Shown: positions 42,437 to 51,526, counted from the first letter of the stretch. The stretch: 64,000 nucleotides of DNA from Streptomyces cavernae (GCF_004023625.1 NZ_RPDJ01000015.1:229416-293415), one strand, 5' to 3'. Notes: generated from the sequence alone by a model not told the origin. Translations and numbers: made by a program.

Positions 42437-43348
42437 TCAGATCGTTACGCGCCTGGAGGAAGGCGGCATCGAGGGTGGCGGCGTGGTGCTGACACGCGGC
42501 TTCACGGCGGGACAGTTGCGGCTGCGGATCGCCAGCTGAAGCGCCCGTAGCGCAGGGCCCGGCTGAAGCCCGAGTTCCATCATCAGTAGTCGGCTCACCC
42601 GCTCGTAGGCCTGTATCGCTTCCGCGGGTCGACCCACCAGGCGCAAGGCGTGAATGAGCATCTCCCACGCTGTCTCCCGCAGGGGTTGGTCGGCGGTCAG
42701 GTCTTGGGCGGCTGTCACCGCGGCGGTGTGGATTCCGGCCCGCAACAGGGCCGCAATGTGAAGCTCCCGGGCGGCTGACCGCAGTTCCTCCAGTCTCGCG
42801 ATCTCGCCTGCGGCGAAGGGGTGGTCGGCGGCATCCGTCAGGGCCGGACCGCGCCAGTAGCCGAGTGCTGTGGTGACGGTCTCTCGGGCTTCGGATATCC
42901 GGCCCTGGTCCAACAGCTCCTGTGTCCGGTACGTGCTGCGCTCGAACTGCACAGCGTCCACGGCTTGTTCAGGAATGAGAAGAACGTATCCGTGCGGCCC
43001 GCTTGTCAGCGGCTGATGGGGCGCGCATGTCGCCCCCTGCGGCTGGAGCAGTCGGCGCAGGCGGCTGATATGGGCGTGGACGGCGGAGGTTGCTCCCCGC
43101 GGTGGGTTGCCTGCCCACAGGTCATTGCAGAGCGTATCCATGCTGACCGGGCGGCCGTACGCGACGATCAGGCGCGTGAGCAGTACGCGGCGCTGAGGCG
43201 GCCCCAGTTCGAGAGGGGTGCGATCGCTGCTGACCGCGACTGGGCCCAGAACGGAAAACCGCAGGTCAGCGTGGCCCATAAGATCCGTGGACGCCCTTGT
43301 GCTCGCCCGATCGGCCAGGTGGAGGGTGCAGACGGTGTGCGTCCTCAT
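42437..43348 (-). CDS. SARP-family transcriptional regulator (AfsR/BTAD type)
   Basis: A 303-residue Streptomyces antibiotic regulatory protein. RFSVLGPVAVSSDRTPLELG plus RRVLLTRLIVAYGRPVSMDTLCNDLW is the OmpR-like winged helix, and ATSAVHAHISRLRRLL the recognition helix. The bacterial transcriptional activator domain follows (LTDAADHPFAAGEIARLEELR, RETAWEMLIHALRLVGRPAEAI). The C-terminus ends soon after the BTAD, as in pathway-specific SARPs. ATG 43348 forms an ATGA overlap with the CPBP gene; an inner ATG at 43279 is possible. Its target is not evident: no full biosynthetic cluster lies beside it, which makes the coupling to a membrane protease notable. Confidence 0.9.
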   Translation of the reverse strand: MRTHTVCTLHLADRASTRASTDLMGHADLRFSVLGPVAVSSDRTPLELGPPQRRVLLTRLIVAYGRPVSMDTLCNDLWAGNPPRGATSAVHAHISRLRRLLQPQGATCAPHQPLTSGPHGYVLLIPEQAVDAVQFERSTYRTQELLDQGRISEARETVTTALGYWRGPALTDAADHPFAAGEIARLEELRSAARELHIAALLRAGIHTAAVTAAQDLTADQPLRETAWEMLIHALRLVGRPAEAIQAYERVSRLLMMELGLQPGPALRALQLAIRSRNCPAVKPRVSTTPPPSMPPSSRRVTI

Positions 43349-44457
43349 GGCCGCGTGCCCTTCGTCGCGGACCAGGCTGTCTGCGGGTGCGCCTCGGCTA
43401 CGACCGGAGCTGCCGGTTCGCCGGCGCTGCCCGCGTGCTGTTGTCCTTCCGCTGTCTGGGGCGCACAGGCGATTTCGTAGGGGTGCGGAGACTTGTCAGC
43501 AGGTCGAGTGGAGGGGGAGGAAAACGCTCCATTGTGCCGGCGGCGCCGGGCAAGCCACAGCACTGCCGCGGCGTAGACGACGGTCATCGTGGTGTCGAGG
43601 GCCGCCAGCTGCCACGGCAGGTCGGCCGCCGTCTCGTCGGAGTCCAACCCGCCGACGACGGCCGCGCCCACCGCGAACGACGTGAGGTTGTTCAACGCGT
43701 GCAGCGCTATCGCAGCCTCGAGTCCGCCAGTACGCACGGTCAGCCATCCGGCGACCCCTCCGTATACGGCGAGGTCAATGAAGCCCGCAGTGGTGCCCCA
43801 GCCATGAGCGGCGGCGAAGAGCACCGCCTGTGGCAGCACAGCGATCCAGGGTGAACGGAAGAATGCCCCTACCACCTGCAGCAGCCAGCCACGGAACACA
43901 TACTCTTCGGCGGCTGCCTGTAGGGGCACCAGTACCACCAGCATCCCGAGGATCGGCAGGTAGCGGTGGAGACCGATCCAGACGTCATCGCCGGCCCCGG
44001 ACGCCCCGGCGCCGGGCAGGAACAGCATGCCTGCCATGGCCAGCGCCACCACGGGTACGGCCACCAGCACGCACAGCGCCAACCAGCGCTTGCGCAGTCG
44101 CCCCTCCACCGAGGAGACCGTGCCGGCAGGTCGTCTTCCGGCCCAACGCACCGTCAGCAGGACGACTGGTATCGCGACGGCGAGATAAGCAAGATCCTGA
44201 GCAACGCCGACGACGGGGCCGAAGTCGATACTGCCGTCACGGTTTTCGGGGTATCCCTTGGCCTGGCCGAAACCGTAGGCGAAGGCGTCCGCCACGATGA
44301 ACAGCAGGAGCCAGCCCCCGATCAGCATGACGGTGCCGACAAGAGACCGCCACCAGCGGTGGCGGCCGGTGGCGTGGGCCAACCGATGGTAGAGGTGAGA
44401 GCCGTCCGCAGCGGAGACACCGGGCGGCGGGGAGGGAGCAGGCGCTGAGAAGGTCAT
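43345..44457 (-). CDS. CPBP-family intramembrane protease (Abi/CAAX type)
   Basis: A 370-residue membrane protein. The catalytic set of the family is complete: EEYVFR (E184, E185, R189), LFAAAHGW (H218) and LHALNN (H253, N257). About seven hydrophobic segments are seen between 38 and 310. A 40-residue hydrophilic tail follows. CPBP proteases process prenylated proteins or bacteriocin-related peptides and serve as immunity proteins. The start ATG 44457 is about 125 bp from the divergent kinase gene. It is translated together with the SARP regulator. Confidence 0.92.
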   Translation of the reverse strand: MTFSAPAPSPPPGVSAADGSHLYHRLAHATGRHRWWRSLVGTVMLIGGWLLLFIVADAFAYGFGQAKGYPENRDGSIDFGPVVGVAQDLAYLAVAIPVVLLTVRWAGRRPAGTVSSVEGRLRKRWLALCVLVAVPVVALAMAGMLFLPGAGASGAGDDVWIGLHRYLPILGMLVVLVPLQAAAEEYVFRGWLLQVVGAFFRSPWIAVLPQAVLFAAAHGWGTTAGFIDLAVYGGVAGWLTVRTGGLEAAIALHALNNLTSFAVGAAVVGGLDSDETAADLPWQLAALDTTMTVVYAAAVLWLARRRRHNGAFSSPSTRPADKSPHPYEIACAPQTAEGQQHAGSAGEPAAPVVAEAHPQTAWSATKGTRP

Positions 44458-44592
44458 GACTCAAGGTTCTGGGCGGCTGTCCGCGATCGCGTCCCGCTGC
44501 GGCATGAACGGGACGTCTATCTCTGGGTGGAGAGTGTCTCCTGCCCCGGGCAGATCCCCCGTGCGAACTGTGGATCTACGCTCGTGTCCACC

Positions 44593-46935
44593 ATGGACAC
44601 CATACGAAATTGGCTCTTGCCGTTGACCTTGGCCGTCGGTCAGATGACGCTGCTATGGGCCGGCACCGACCTCACCGGCGGACCGTTGTCCGGCACCGAG
44701 ACCGCTCTCCTTGTACTGGCGGCCACCGCCGTGGAATGCACAGCGCTGGGGTGGCGACGCCGCAGGCCGCTGCGCGCGCTGGCAGGAACTCTCGCGGCCT
44801 CGCTGCTGGGCAAGCTCACGGTCCAAGGCGATTACCCCGACATCGGCATCCTGGTCGCGCTCTTCTCCGTAGCGGTGCGGTGCCGCAGCAGGGTCACCGC
44901 GTGGGCCACGGGCGCGGTCGTCCTCCATCAAGAGCTGCTGATGGTGACGCAAGACGGCATGAGTTCCGGGATCGTCACGGACCTGGCAGTCACGGCTCTC
45001 ATAGTCAGCGCCTGTGCTGGTGCCGGCGAGGCATGGCGACAGTGGACAACTGGCCGTTGGGCGGCGGTGCGGCGGCTGGCCCAGGCCGAGGACGGCGGGA
45101 GGCGAGCTGCCGACTCCGAGCGGCACAGGTTGGGCCGCGAACTGCACGACATCAGTGCCCACCACCTCACTTCGGTCGTCGTCACGGTGGAAGCGGCCCG
45201 CAGACTAGGTGAGAGCAGGCCCGAACTGGCCGACGAGGCGCTCTCCTTCGCCGAGCGCACAGGACGTGAAACCCGCACCGCCCTGCAGCGGTTGGTGGAG
45301 ATCATGCGCACCATGGACGAGCCGGATCCGCAGTTGATGTCGGGGCGCATCGAGGAGCTTGTCGCCGGGTTCGGCCTGCTGGGACGTCCGATCCAGCTCG
45401 AACTTCCCCCCGATGTGGCCGGGCCTGCGGCCGAAGCGGTTTTCGGCATTACGCGGGAGGCTCTGACCAACGCCCTGCGCTATGCGCCGGGCGCCGCAGT
45501 GCGCGTCCAGGTACGGCGGGACGACGGTGTGCTCGAGGTGACGATCGACAACGCGGCTCCCCGCAACGTCGGGCGCGCAGACGGCAGCGGTCTCGGCTCC
45601 GGACGTGGGATCGCGGGGATGCGGGAGCGCGCGGCCGCTGTCGGCGGGGAACTGTCGGCGGGGCCGAGTAAGGACGGTGGATGGCGGGTGTGGGCCCGCC
45701 TGCCCGACTCCGCCGGTCCGCGCCGACAAGTGTCTGCCCGACGGAGCCGTTTCCTGCGGAGTGCGTGGTTGACCAGTTCCTGGCTCGTAGCCGCTGTCGC
45801 TTTGCTGCCCGTGATGTTCGTGCTTTTTGCCGCGCAGGAGGGTCTCGACGTGGCTGGGCCGGGCGGCCCAGCCGTGCTGGTGGTGCTGGTCGCTGTGCAT
45901 GCGCTTCCCTTGCTGTGGCGGCGCCACCGGCCCTGGGCCGCCCTGATAGGAGTGGCCGCCACCGCATGGCTGTGGCCCCTGGCGCGTGTCTCGGGCTTAT
46001 TGCCCTCGCCGATGGTCTATTGCCTGATGGGTGGCGCGGTTGCCGAGGCCGTGGCGGTGTACGCGGTGGCCGCCTACGGGGCGGGTGCCCGGCGAACCTG
46101 GCCGGCACCGACCGTCGCAGGTACGTCCCTCGCGGCCGTGGTGGCGATGACGGCGGTGGCCGACGGCACGCTGTGGGGTGTTGAGGTGTCGCCGTTCGAT
46201 GCCGTCCTGCTGCTGTGCGCGTTGGCGGTGCCCGCGTGGATCTTCCTGACCTGTGTGTGGGGGGTGGGTGCCGGGGTGCGCGCCCGTCGCCTTCGCGTCC
46301 TGGCCCGCGAGGATACGGCCGTGACGGACTCGGTGCGGCGTGCGGCGGTTCTTGCGGAGTCCGAGAGACGTCGGGTCGCCGACGGCCTGCGGGAGGCCGT
46401 TCTGGAGCACACGGAACGGGTTGTGGCCAGTGCGGCGAACCGGCGGCTGGATGAGGTGGCCTGTGAGGCGCGTGCGGCGCTGGAAGCCATGCGGGAACTG
46501 CTGCACCGGCTGAGTGACGAGGGCGAGACGGAGTGGAAGCACGCGCCGCAGCCGACCCTCTCCGAACTTGAAGGGCTGTGCAGGACGCTACGGAACGGCG
46601 GTAGGAGAGTGACGCTCAAGTCCCTGCCCGAGCCGGCCGGGGAACTGCCGATGTCCGTGGCCTTGGCGGCATATCGCGTAGTGGAGGCCGCGCTCGGTGC
46701 GGGCGACCGAGAGGCGGCCAGGGTTGTGCTGCGCCGTCGGCGCGACGAGTTGCTCATCGTGGTGAGCGGGGTCCGGCTGGCGGTCGCCGGCCCGGTTTCG
46801 GAGCGTCTTCGGGTGCAGACAGATGCGGCGGGCGGACGCATCTCCTTCGACCGGGCCGGTACGGTGCGGGTGTCGTTGCCGGCCGAACTCGCGCCGGCCC
46901 CTGTTGAGGAGGCGTCCCCATCTCCATACGAGTGA
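44593..46935 (+). CDS. Double-length NarL-type histidine kinase with degenerate second module
   Basis: A 780-residue protein made of two consecutive membrane-sensor/kinase modules. Module 1 (about 1-375) has five helices, the acceptor site GRELHDISAHHLTSV (His 185), an N box (REALTNALRYA) and G box (GSGRGIAGMRERAAAVGG). Module 2 (about 390-780) has five or six helices, then SERRRVADGLREAVLEHTERV (about 590-610), where the acceptor His is replaced, and only traces of an ATP site. It is most like a kinase joined to an inactive copy. The start is uncertain: GTG 44584 or ATG 44593, both without strong ribosome sites. It overlaps the response regulator by GTGA. Confidence 0.88.
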   Translation: MDTIRNWLLPLTLAVGQMTLLWAGTDLTGGPLSGTETALLVLAATAVECTALGWRRRRPLRALAGTLAASLLGKLTVQGDYPDIGILVALFSVAVRCRSRVTAWATGAVVLHQELLMVTQDGMSSGIVTDLAVTALIVSACAGAGEAWRQWTTGRWAAVRRLAQAEDGGRRAADSERHRLGRELHDISAHHLTSVVVTVEAARRLGESRPELADEALSFAERTGRETRTALQRLVEIMRTMDEPDPQLMSGRIEELVAGFGLLGRPIQLELPPDVAGPAAEAVFGITREALTNALRYAPGAAVRVQVRRDDGVLEVTIDNAAPRNVGRADGSGLGSGRGIAGMRERAAAVGGELSAGPSKDGGWRVWARLPDSAGPRRQVSARRSRFLRSAWLTSSWLVAAVALLPVMFVLFAAQEGLDVAGPGGPAVLVVLVAVHALPLLWRRHRPWAALIGVAATAWLWPLARVSGLLPSPMVYCLMGGAVAEAVAVYAVAAYGAGARRTWPAPTVAGTSLAAVVAMTAVADGTLWGVEVSPFDAVLLLCALAVPAWIFLTCVWGVGAGVRARRLRVLAREDTAVTDSVRRAAVLAESERRRVADGLREAVLEHTERVVASAANRRLDEVACEARAALEAMRELLHRLSDEGETEWKHAPQPTLSELEGLCRTLRNGGRRVTLKSLPEPAGELPMSVALAAYRVVEAALGAGDREAARVVLRRRRDELLIVVSGVRLAVAGPVSERLRVQTDAAGGRISFDRAGTVRVSLPAELAPAPVEEASPSPYE

Positions 46936-47591
46936 TGGTCGTTGATGACCAGGCGGTGGTTCGCGCGGGCTTCGCCGCGATCGTCGACGCCGAACCCGAC
47001 CTGTCAGTGGTCGGAGAGGCAGCCGACGGCGCGATGGCGGTGGAGCTCGCGAAGCAGGAGGCGCCGGATGTGGTGCTGATGGACATCCGGATGCCCGGCA
47101 TGGACGGGCTGACGGCAGCGCGGCTGGTCACCGCGTTGGACAGCAGACCGCGCGTGCTGGTGCTCACCACGTTCGACCTGGATGCCTACGTCTATGAAGC
47201 GCTGCGCGCCGGGGCGTCGGGGTTTCTGCTCAAAGACGCCCAGCCCGAAGACGTACTGAGCGCCATTCGTGTGGTGGCATCCGGAGACGGCATTCTGGCC
47301 CCGGCCGTGACCCGCCGTCTGATCGCGGCGTTCGCTCAAGGCGCCCCGCTGCCTCCCACGGTTACCGGTGCTCTTGAGCGGCTGACCGCCCGTGAGCGGG
47401 AAGTGCTGGTACTCATCGCATCCGGTCTGACGAATGCCGAGATCGGGCTTGAACTCGGGGTGACGACCGGGACCGTCAAGTCGCATGTGAACGCGCTACT
47501 GACGAAACTCGCGCTGCGTGATCGAGTCCAGGCAACGATCCTCGCCTATGAAACGGGCTTGATCCGTCCTCGAGCGGCCGGCGCGGGGTAG
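46932..47591 (+). CDS. NarL/LuxR-family response regulator
   Basis: A 219-residue regulator coupled to the double kinase. The receiver has VVDDQ (3-7), acceptor Asp 51 in LMDIRMP, Thr in VLTTFD and Lys in FLLKDAQ. The C-terminal helix-turn-helix reads LTAREREVLVLIASGLTNAEIGLELGVTTGTVKSHV. The GTG start overlaps the kinase stop. The frame continues upstream as ISIRV, the usual N-terminus, but with ATC where a start would be expected, so the natural protein may begin a few residues earlier with a non-standard start or be slightly shortened. A drug-type transporter follows and is a likely target. Confidence 0.92.
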   Translation: MMVVDDQAVVRAGFAAIVDAEPDLSVVGEAADGAMAVELAKQEAPDVVLMDIRMPGMDGLTAARLVTALDSRPRVLVLTTFDLDAYVYEALRAGASGFLLKDAQPEDVLSAIRVVASGDGILAPAVTRRLIAAFAQGAPLPPTVTGALERLTAREREVLVLIASGLTNAEIGLELGVTTGTVKSHVNALLTKLALRDRVQATILAYETGLIRPRAAGAG

Positions 47592-47791
47592 GTACGGCCA
47601 CCCCCGGGCGGGGTGAGCACCAGTGAGCAGGAGTGAGCACAGGACCGGCCTGGGCCTCGGCCCGAACAGCGGACAGCATGGGGCGTGCCGACGGAAACGA
47701 CGGCGCGGGGGAGAACACCGCCGGGTGGTACGCACCCGGTCGCTCCACCGGGTGTGCCCCGGTCCCAGCAGAAGCCTGAAAGGTCGCTGTC

Positions 47792-49198
47792 ATGCGAGTC
47801 CACACACTTTCGCGGTACTCGGGCAGCCGTGGTGTCACGCTCGCTCTGCTGACCGCCGCGCAGTTCCTCGTCGTACTCAACACCTCCATCGTGAACGTGG
47901 CGCTGCCCGCCATCGGCCGGGATCTGGGCCTTTCGCAGACCGGGCTGACGTGGATCGTCAACGCCTATCTCATAGCCTTCGGCGCACTGCTGCCGGTGGG
48001 CGGACGGCTGGCCGACCTGTTCGGCAACCGCACCACTTTCGTCGCCGGGCTGGTGTTGTTCGCCGGTGGGTCACTTGCGGCAAGTGTTCCGTCCGGAGCC
48101 GGGCTGCTCATCGCTGCGCGTGCTGTGCAGGGCGTCGGCGCCGCCGTGGCGTCACCGGCGGCCCTGGCCATCTTGCTGTCCCGGTTCCCGCCGGGGCCGG
48201 ACCGCGGCAGGGCGCTCGGCATCTGGGGGGCTGCCTCAGCGGCGGGGGGAGCGGCAGGAGTACTCCTCAGCGGTCTCCTCACGAGCGCCCTGGGGTGGTG
48301 GTCGATCTTCGCGGTGAGCGTGGCCGTCGGCGTTCCCGTGTTGCTGTCCGTGCCGGTCCTGATCCCCTGCGACACCGGCGGCCGCGGCGCCCGGCTCGAT
48401 GTGCCGGGCGCGCTCGCCGTCACCGCCGGTCTCACGCTCTTGGTGTACGGCCTCGGCTCACGTGACGGGTCCGGTGCGGAAAGGCTCCTCGTCCCGGCGG
48501 CAGGGATTCTCCTGCTGCTCGCACTCGTACCGCTCGAACGCCGCGCGACGGATCCGCTGATCCCGCCCGTCCTGCTCGGCAACCGGTCCGTGGTGGCGGG
48601 CAACCTCCTCATGCTGCTGCTCGGCATGGTGTGGGTCGGCACCTTCTTCTTCCTGCCCCTATACCAGCAGAAAGTCCTGGATTACTCGCCACTGACCGCC
48701 GGCCTCACCCAACTTCCCCTCGCCGGCGCGCTGATGGCGGCTTCCGCGGCGGCAGGACGGCTGCGGTCGACACTCCTACCCGGTCTCGTGGTGTTGGCCG
48801 CCGGGCTGCTCTGGCTGGCACGGCTGCCCCTCGACGGCACGTTCCTCGCGGACCTGTTGGGCCCGAGCATCCTGATCGGCCTGGGTCTGGGCCTGGCCTT
48901 TGTACCGCTGACCGCCCTTGGGGTGAGTGGCGTCGACTCCCGGCACGCAGGAGTCGCGGGCGGGCTCATCAACACCACGCGGCAAGTGGGCGGGGCGCTG
49001 GGCCTTGCCATCCTCACCTCGCTCGCTTCAATGTCCGTCGTCCGAAAAGGGGTTGGCCCGGCTGCCCTGGCGCACGGATACCGGCGCGCTCTCATAGGGG
49101 CAGCCGTGATTGCCCTTCTGGCGGCCATCGGCGCCGGCGTCCATGCGCGCCGCGGCTCCCGCCGTACGTCACGGCCGACGGTGAGCACCACTCACTAA
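47792..49198 (+). CDS. MFS drug-type transporter (DHA2-like)
   Basis: A 468-residue membrane carrier with about 13-14 hydrophobic segments. FLVVLNTSIVNVALPAIGRDLG is motif D1 of the drug:H+ antiporters, PVGGRLADLFGNR motif A, and RAVQGVGAAVASPAALAIL motif B/C. GVSGVDSRHAGVAGGLINTTRQVGGALG is the typical late loop of the 14-TM DHA2 group. The start is ATG 47792 with GAAAGG eight bases upstream. It lies 200 bp behind a two-component pair and may be induced by it. The stop is followed at once by a repeat element that may act as its terminator. Confidence 0.92.
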   Translation: MRVHTLSRYSGSRGVTLALLTAAQFLVVLNTSIVNVALPAIGRDLGLSQTGLTWIVNAYLIAFGALLPVGGRLADLFGNRTTFVAGLVLFAGGSLAASVPSGAGLLIAARAVQGVGAAVASPAALAILLSRFPPGPDRGRALGIWGAASAAGGAAGVLLSGLLTSALGWWSIFAVSVAVGVPVLLSVPVLIPCDTGGRGARLDVPGALAVTAGLTLLVYGLGSRDGSGAERLLVPAAGILLLLALVPLERRATDPLIPPVLLGNRSVVAGNLLMLLLGMVWVGTFFFLPLYQQKVLDYSPLTAGLTQLPLAGALMAASAAAGRLRSTLLPGLVVLAAGLLWLARLPLDGTFLADLLGPSILIGLGLGLAFVPLTALGVSGVDSRHAGVAGGLINTTRQVGGALGLAILTSLASMSVVRKGVGPAALAHGYRRALIGAAVIALLAAIGAGVHARRGSRRTSRPTVSTTH

Positions 49199-49403
49199 AA
49201 GCTCCGAACAAAAGGGGAGCCCGGCTCGCGGCGTCTGGCACGCACTCCCCCAAGTTCTCGGCTTCGCTCGAGCAGGGGGGACCCCCATGCCGCGTTGCCG
49301 AAAGCCCCTAGTAGCTCCTCCCCCCCACTATCGGCTCCGCTCGAGCAGGGGGGACCCCCATGACGCCGCGAGCTGATCGGACTCCCCTTTCGTTCGGAGC
49401 TCT
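49199..49403 (+). repeat. MITE-like repeat with other ends (family C)
   Basis: About 205 bp with terminal repeats AGCTCCGAACAAAAGGGGAG and CTCCCCTTTCGTTCGGAGCT (two mismatches). The interior shares the CTCGAGCAGGGGG hairpin units and GCCGCGTTGCCGAAAG with family B, duplicated. So the core is related while the ends differ. It follows the stop codon of the MFS gene by one base and could also fold as a strong hairpin in RNA. Confidence 0.75.
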
Positions 49404-49473
49404 AAGTCGGGGGGCGACTGTGAGCACGACTCAGTAACCCCCCGGTCGGCGCACCAACTCCACCTCAACAGAA

Positions 49474-50826
49474 ATGGCAGTCATGAAGCCCTACCTGACG
49501 GGTCACTACACCCCGCACGTCGATGAAGTCACCGCCCACAACCTCCTCGTGGAAGGACATCTGCCTCTCGAACTGTCCGGTCGACTGATACGCAACGGCC
49601 ACAATCCCAAGCCGGGTATCACCCCCACCCACTGGTTCAAGGGCAGCGGCATGGTGCACGGCATCCGGCTGCGGGACGGACGCGCCGAGTGGTACCGCAA
49701 CCGCTGGGTCAGGACGCCGGCGCTGGAGGGCGCGCCGTACATGACGGAGAAGGGTCCCGATCTGACAGCCAGCACCGCGGGCACCCACATCATCGAGCAC
49801 GCCGGCCGGCTGCTGGCGCTGTGTGAGTCCAACCTTCCCTTCGAACTGACGCCTGAGCTGGAGACGGTCGGCGCCTACGACTTCGACGGCAAGCTCACCA
49901 ACGTCATGACGGCACACCCCAAGCAGGACCCGGTCTCCGGCGAACTGCACTTCTTCAGCTCCTCGCCGTTCCCGCCGTACCTGACCTACCACGTCTCCTC
50001 GGACAAGGGAGAGCTGATCCGCAGCGAAGAGGTGCCGGGCGCCAGTGCCTCACTCAAGCACGACTTCGCCCTCACCGAGCGGTACGTGATCTTCGTCGAG
50101 GGAACGGTGACCTTCGACCACACCGAAGCCTCGGGGATTCCCTACGCCTGGAAGGACGAGCAGCCCGCCCGGATCGGCGTGATGCCGCGAGGGAAGGGCG
50201 GAGCCGCGGCGGTCAGGTGGTTCGACATCGAACCGGGGTCCATGCTGCACGCGGCGAACGCCTATGAGGACGACCGAGGCAGGATCGTGCTGGAGGGGCC
50301 GACGGTCGACCGGGACGGTTTCCACACCTCTTGGAACTGGTGGGTCGGTTCCCCGGAGAGAGGCGCTGTCCCCAACTCCCGCTCCTTCAACAGGCAGTGG
50401 GTGATCGACCTGGTTTCGGGCACGGTGCGCGAGCGGATCATCGACGACCTGGTCGTGGAGTTCCCCACCATCAACGACGACCGGGTCGGCCGGGAACACC
50501 GCTACCAGTACGCGATCTCCTTCCCCGACGACCGTGGCATCGGCAACTTCGGCATCGTCAAGTACGACCGAACCACCGGAACCCGACACGTCAGGCATGT
50601 CGGCGATGGGCAATTGCCCAGCGAGGCGGTCTTCGTGCCCGCCGAAGGCAGCGACGGGGAGGACGAGGGGTATCTGCTGACGGTCCTCAGCGACCTGCAC
50701 GCCGACGCCTCCCAGCTGCTGGTGCTGGACGCCACCGACCTTCGCGCCGACCCCGTCGCCACCGTTCACCTGCCCCGCAGGGTCGTGGCCGGCATCCACG
50801 GGTCCTGGATCGCCGACCGAACCTGA
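49474..50826 (+). CDS. Carotenoid cleavage oxygenase
   Basis: A 450-residue non-haem iron oxygenase of the retinal-pigment-epithelium/carotenoid-oxygenase family. LSGRLIRNGHNPKPG opens the fold. The four iron His are seen in MTAHPKQDP, LKHDFALTERYVIF, SMLHAANAYED and the C-terminal GIHGSWI. These enzymes cleave carotenoids or stilbenes at a double bond with O2. There are no carotenoid genes in the window. The start is ATG 49474; ATG 49483 (MKPYLTG) is possible. An SRPBCC gene follows 52 bp later, perhaps binding the hydrophobic product. Confidence 0.9.
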   Translation: MAVMKPYLTGHYTPHVDEVTAHNLLVEGHLPLELSGRLIRNGHNPKPGITPTHWFKGSGMVHGIRLRDGRAEWYRNRWVRTPALEGAPYMTEKGPDLTASTAGTHIIEHAGRLLALCESNLPFELTPELETVGAYDFDGKLTNVMTAHPKQDPVSGELHFFSSSPFPPYLTYHVSSDKGELIRSEEVPGASASLKHDFALTERYVIFVEGTVTFDHTEASGIPYAWKDEQPARIGVMPRGKGGAAAVRWFDIEPGSMLHAANAYEDDRGRIVLEGPTVDRDGFHTSWNWWVGSPERGAVPNSRSFNRQWVIDLVSGTVRERIIDDLVVEFPTINDDRVGREHRYQYAISFPDDRGIGNFGIVKYDRTTGTRHVRHVGDGQLPSEAVFVPAEGSDGEDEGYLLTVLSDLHADASQLLVLDATDLRADPVATVHLPRRVVAGIHGSWIADRT

Positions 50827-50878
50827 CCGGACCCCGACACCCACGCCCACGCATACTCAAACGCATCAAGGAGACACC

Positions 50879-51322
50879 ATGAAGGACATCGACCGTACTG
50901 CCCCCGTCATCGTCGAGCTCCAGACAACCATCAACGCCGACCCTGAAACTCTCTGGCACCTGCACACTGCCGTCAACGAATGGCCCACCTGGAACCCCGG
51001 GATCGACAAGGCACTGCTGCGCGGTGACTTCGCCGAGGGCAGCGTCTTCGACTGGGAGACGGCAGGCCTGAGCATCAGTTCCACCGTCATGGAAGTGCAG
51101 CCGCAGCGCCGCACCGTCTGGGGCGGCCCTGCCCACGGCATCGAGGGGGTCCACGTCTGGACGTTCGAGCCGACCCCGGAGGGAACCGTCGTCACGACCC
51201 AGGAATCCTGGGCCGGCGCTCCGGTCGACGCCGACCCGGAGGGTATGCGCGCTGCCCTCGAAGGCTCGCTCCTGGCATGGCTCGATGCGCTGAAGGAAGC
51301 CGCCGAACGCAGTCGTGGCTGA
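50879..51322 (+). CDS. SRPBCC (polyketide cyclase-like) protein
   Basis: A 147-residue START-like protein: IVELQTTINADPETLWHLHTAVNEWPTWNPGIDKALL is the first helix-turn, VFDWETAGLSISSTVMEV the strands, and GSLLAWLDALKEAAE the last helix. Such proteins bind hydrophobic ligands or catalyse cyclisation. It starts with ATG behind AAGGAGACACC, 52 bp after the carotenoid oxygenase gene, so the two should be one transcript. A strong hairpin follows at 51347. Confidence 0.88.
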   Translation: MKDIDRTAPVIVELQTTINADPETLWHLHTAVNEWPTWNPGIDKALLRGDFAEGSVFDWETAGLSISSTVMEVQPQRRTVWGGPAHGIEGVHVWTFEPTPEGTVVTTQESWAGAPVDADPEGMRAALEGSLLAWLDALKEAAERSRG

Positions 51323-51346
51323 GCCACTCACCCCCACTTCCTTCCA

Positions 51347-51379
51347 GGTCCGGTTCGCCGTTGGGGGGTGAACCGGACC
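51347..51379 (+). terminator. Hairpin after the SRPBCC gene (duplicated element)
   Basis: GGTCCGGTTC and GAACCGGACC form perfect 10-bp arms, 24 bp after the stop codon. No U tract follows, as usual in actinomycetes. The hairpin and its flanks (about 51331-51404) are repeated at 56322-56396 in front of the large hydrolase, so it may be a mobile palindrome rather than only a terminator. Confidence 0.55.
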
Positions 51380-51526
51380 CGGGGATGCCCCCGCAGCAAG
51401 ACGGTGACGTGACTTGTCACCAGGCCGGCTGTGCGGGCGGCGGCTTCGGAGCAGGTTCCGGCACTTCGCCGCTGATTCAGCAGAGCAGCGTGTGCGTGTG
51501 CTCAGGAATGGTGGGAGAAAAAGTTC

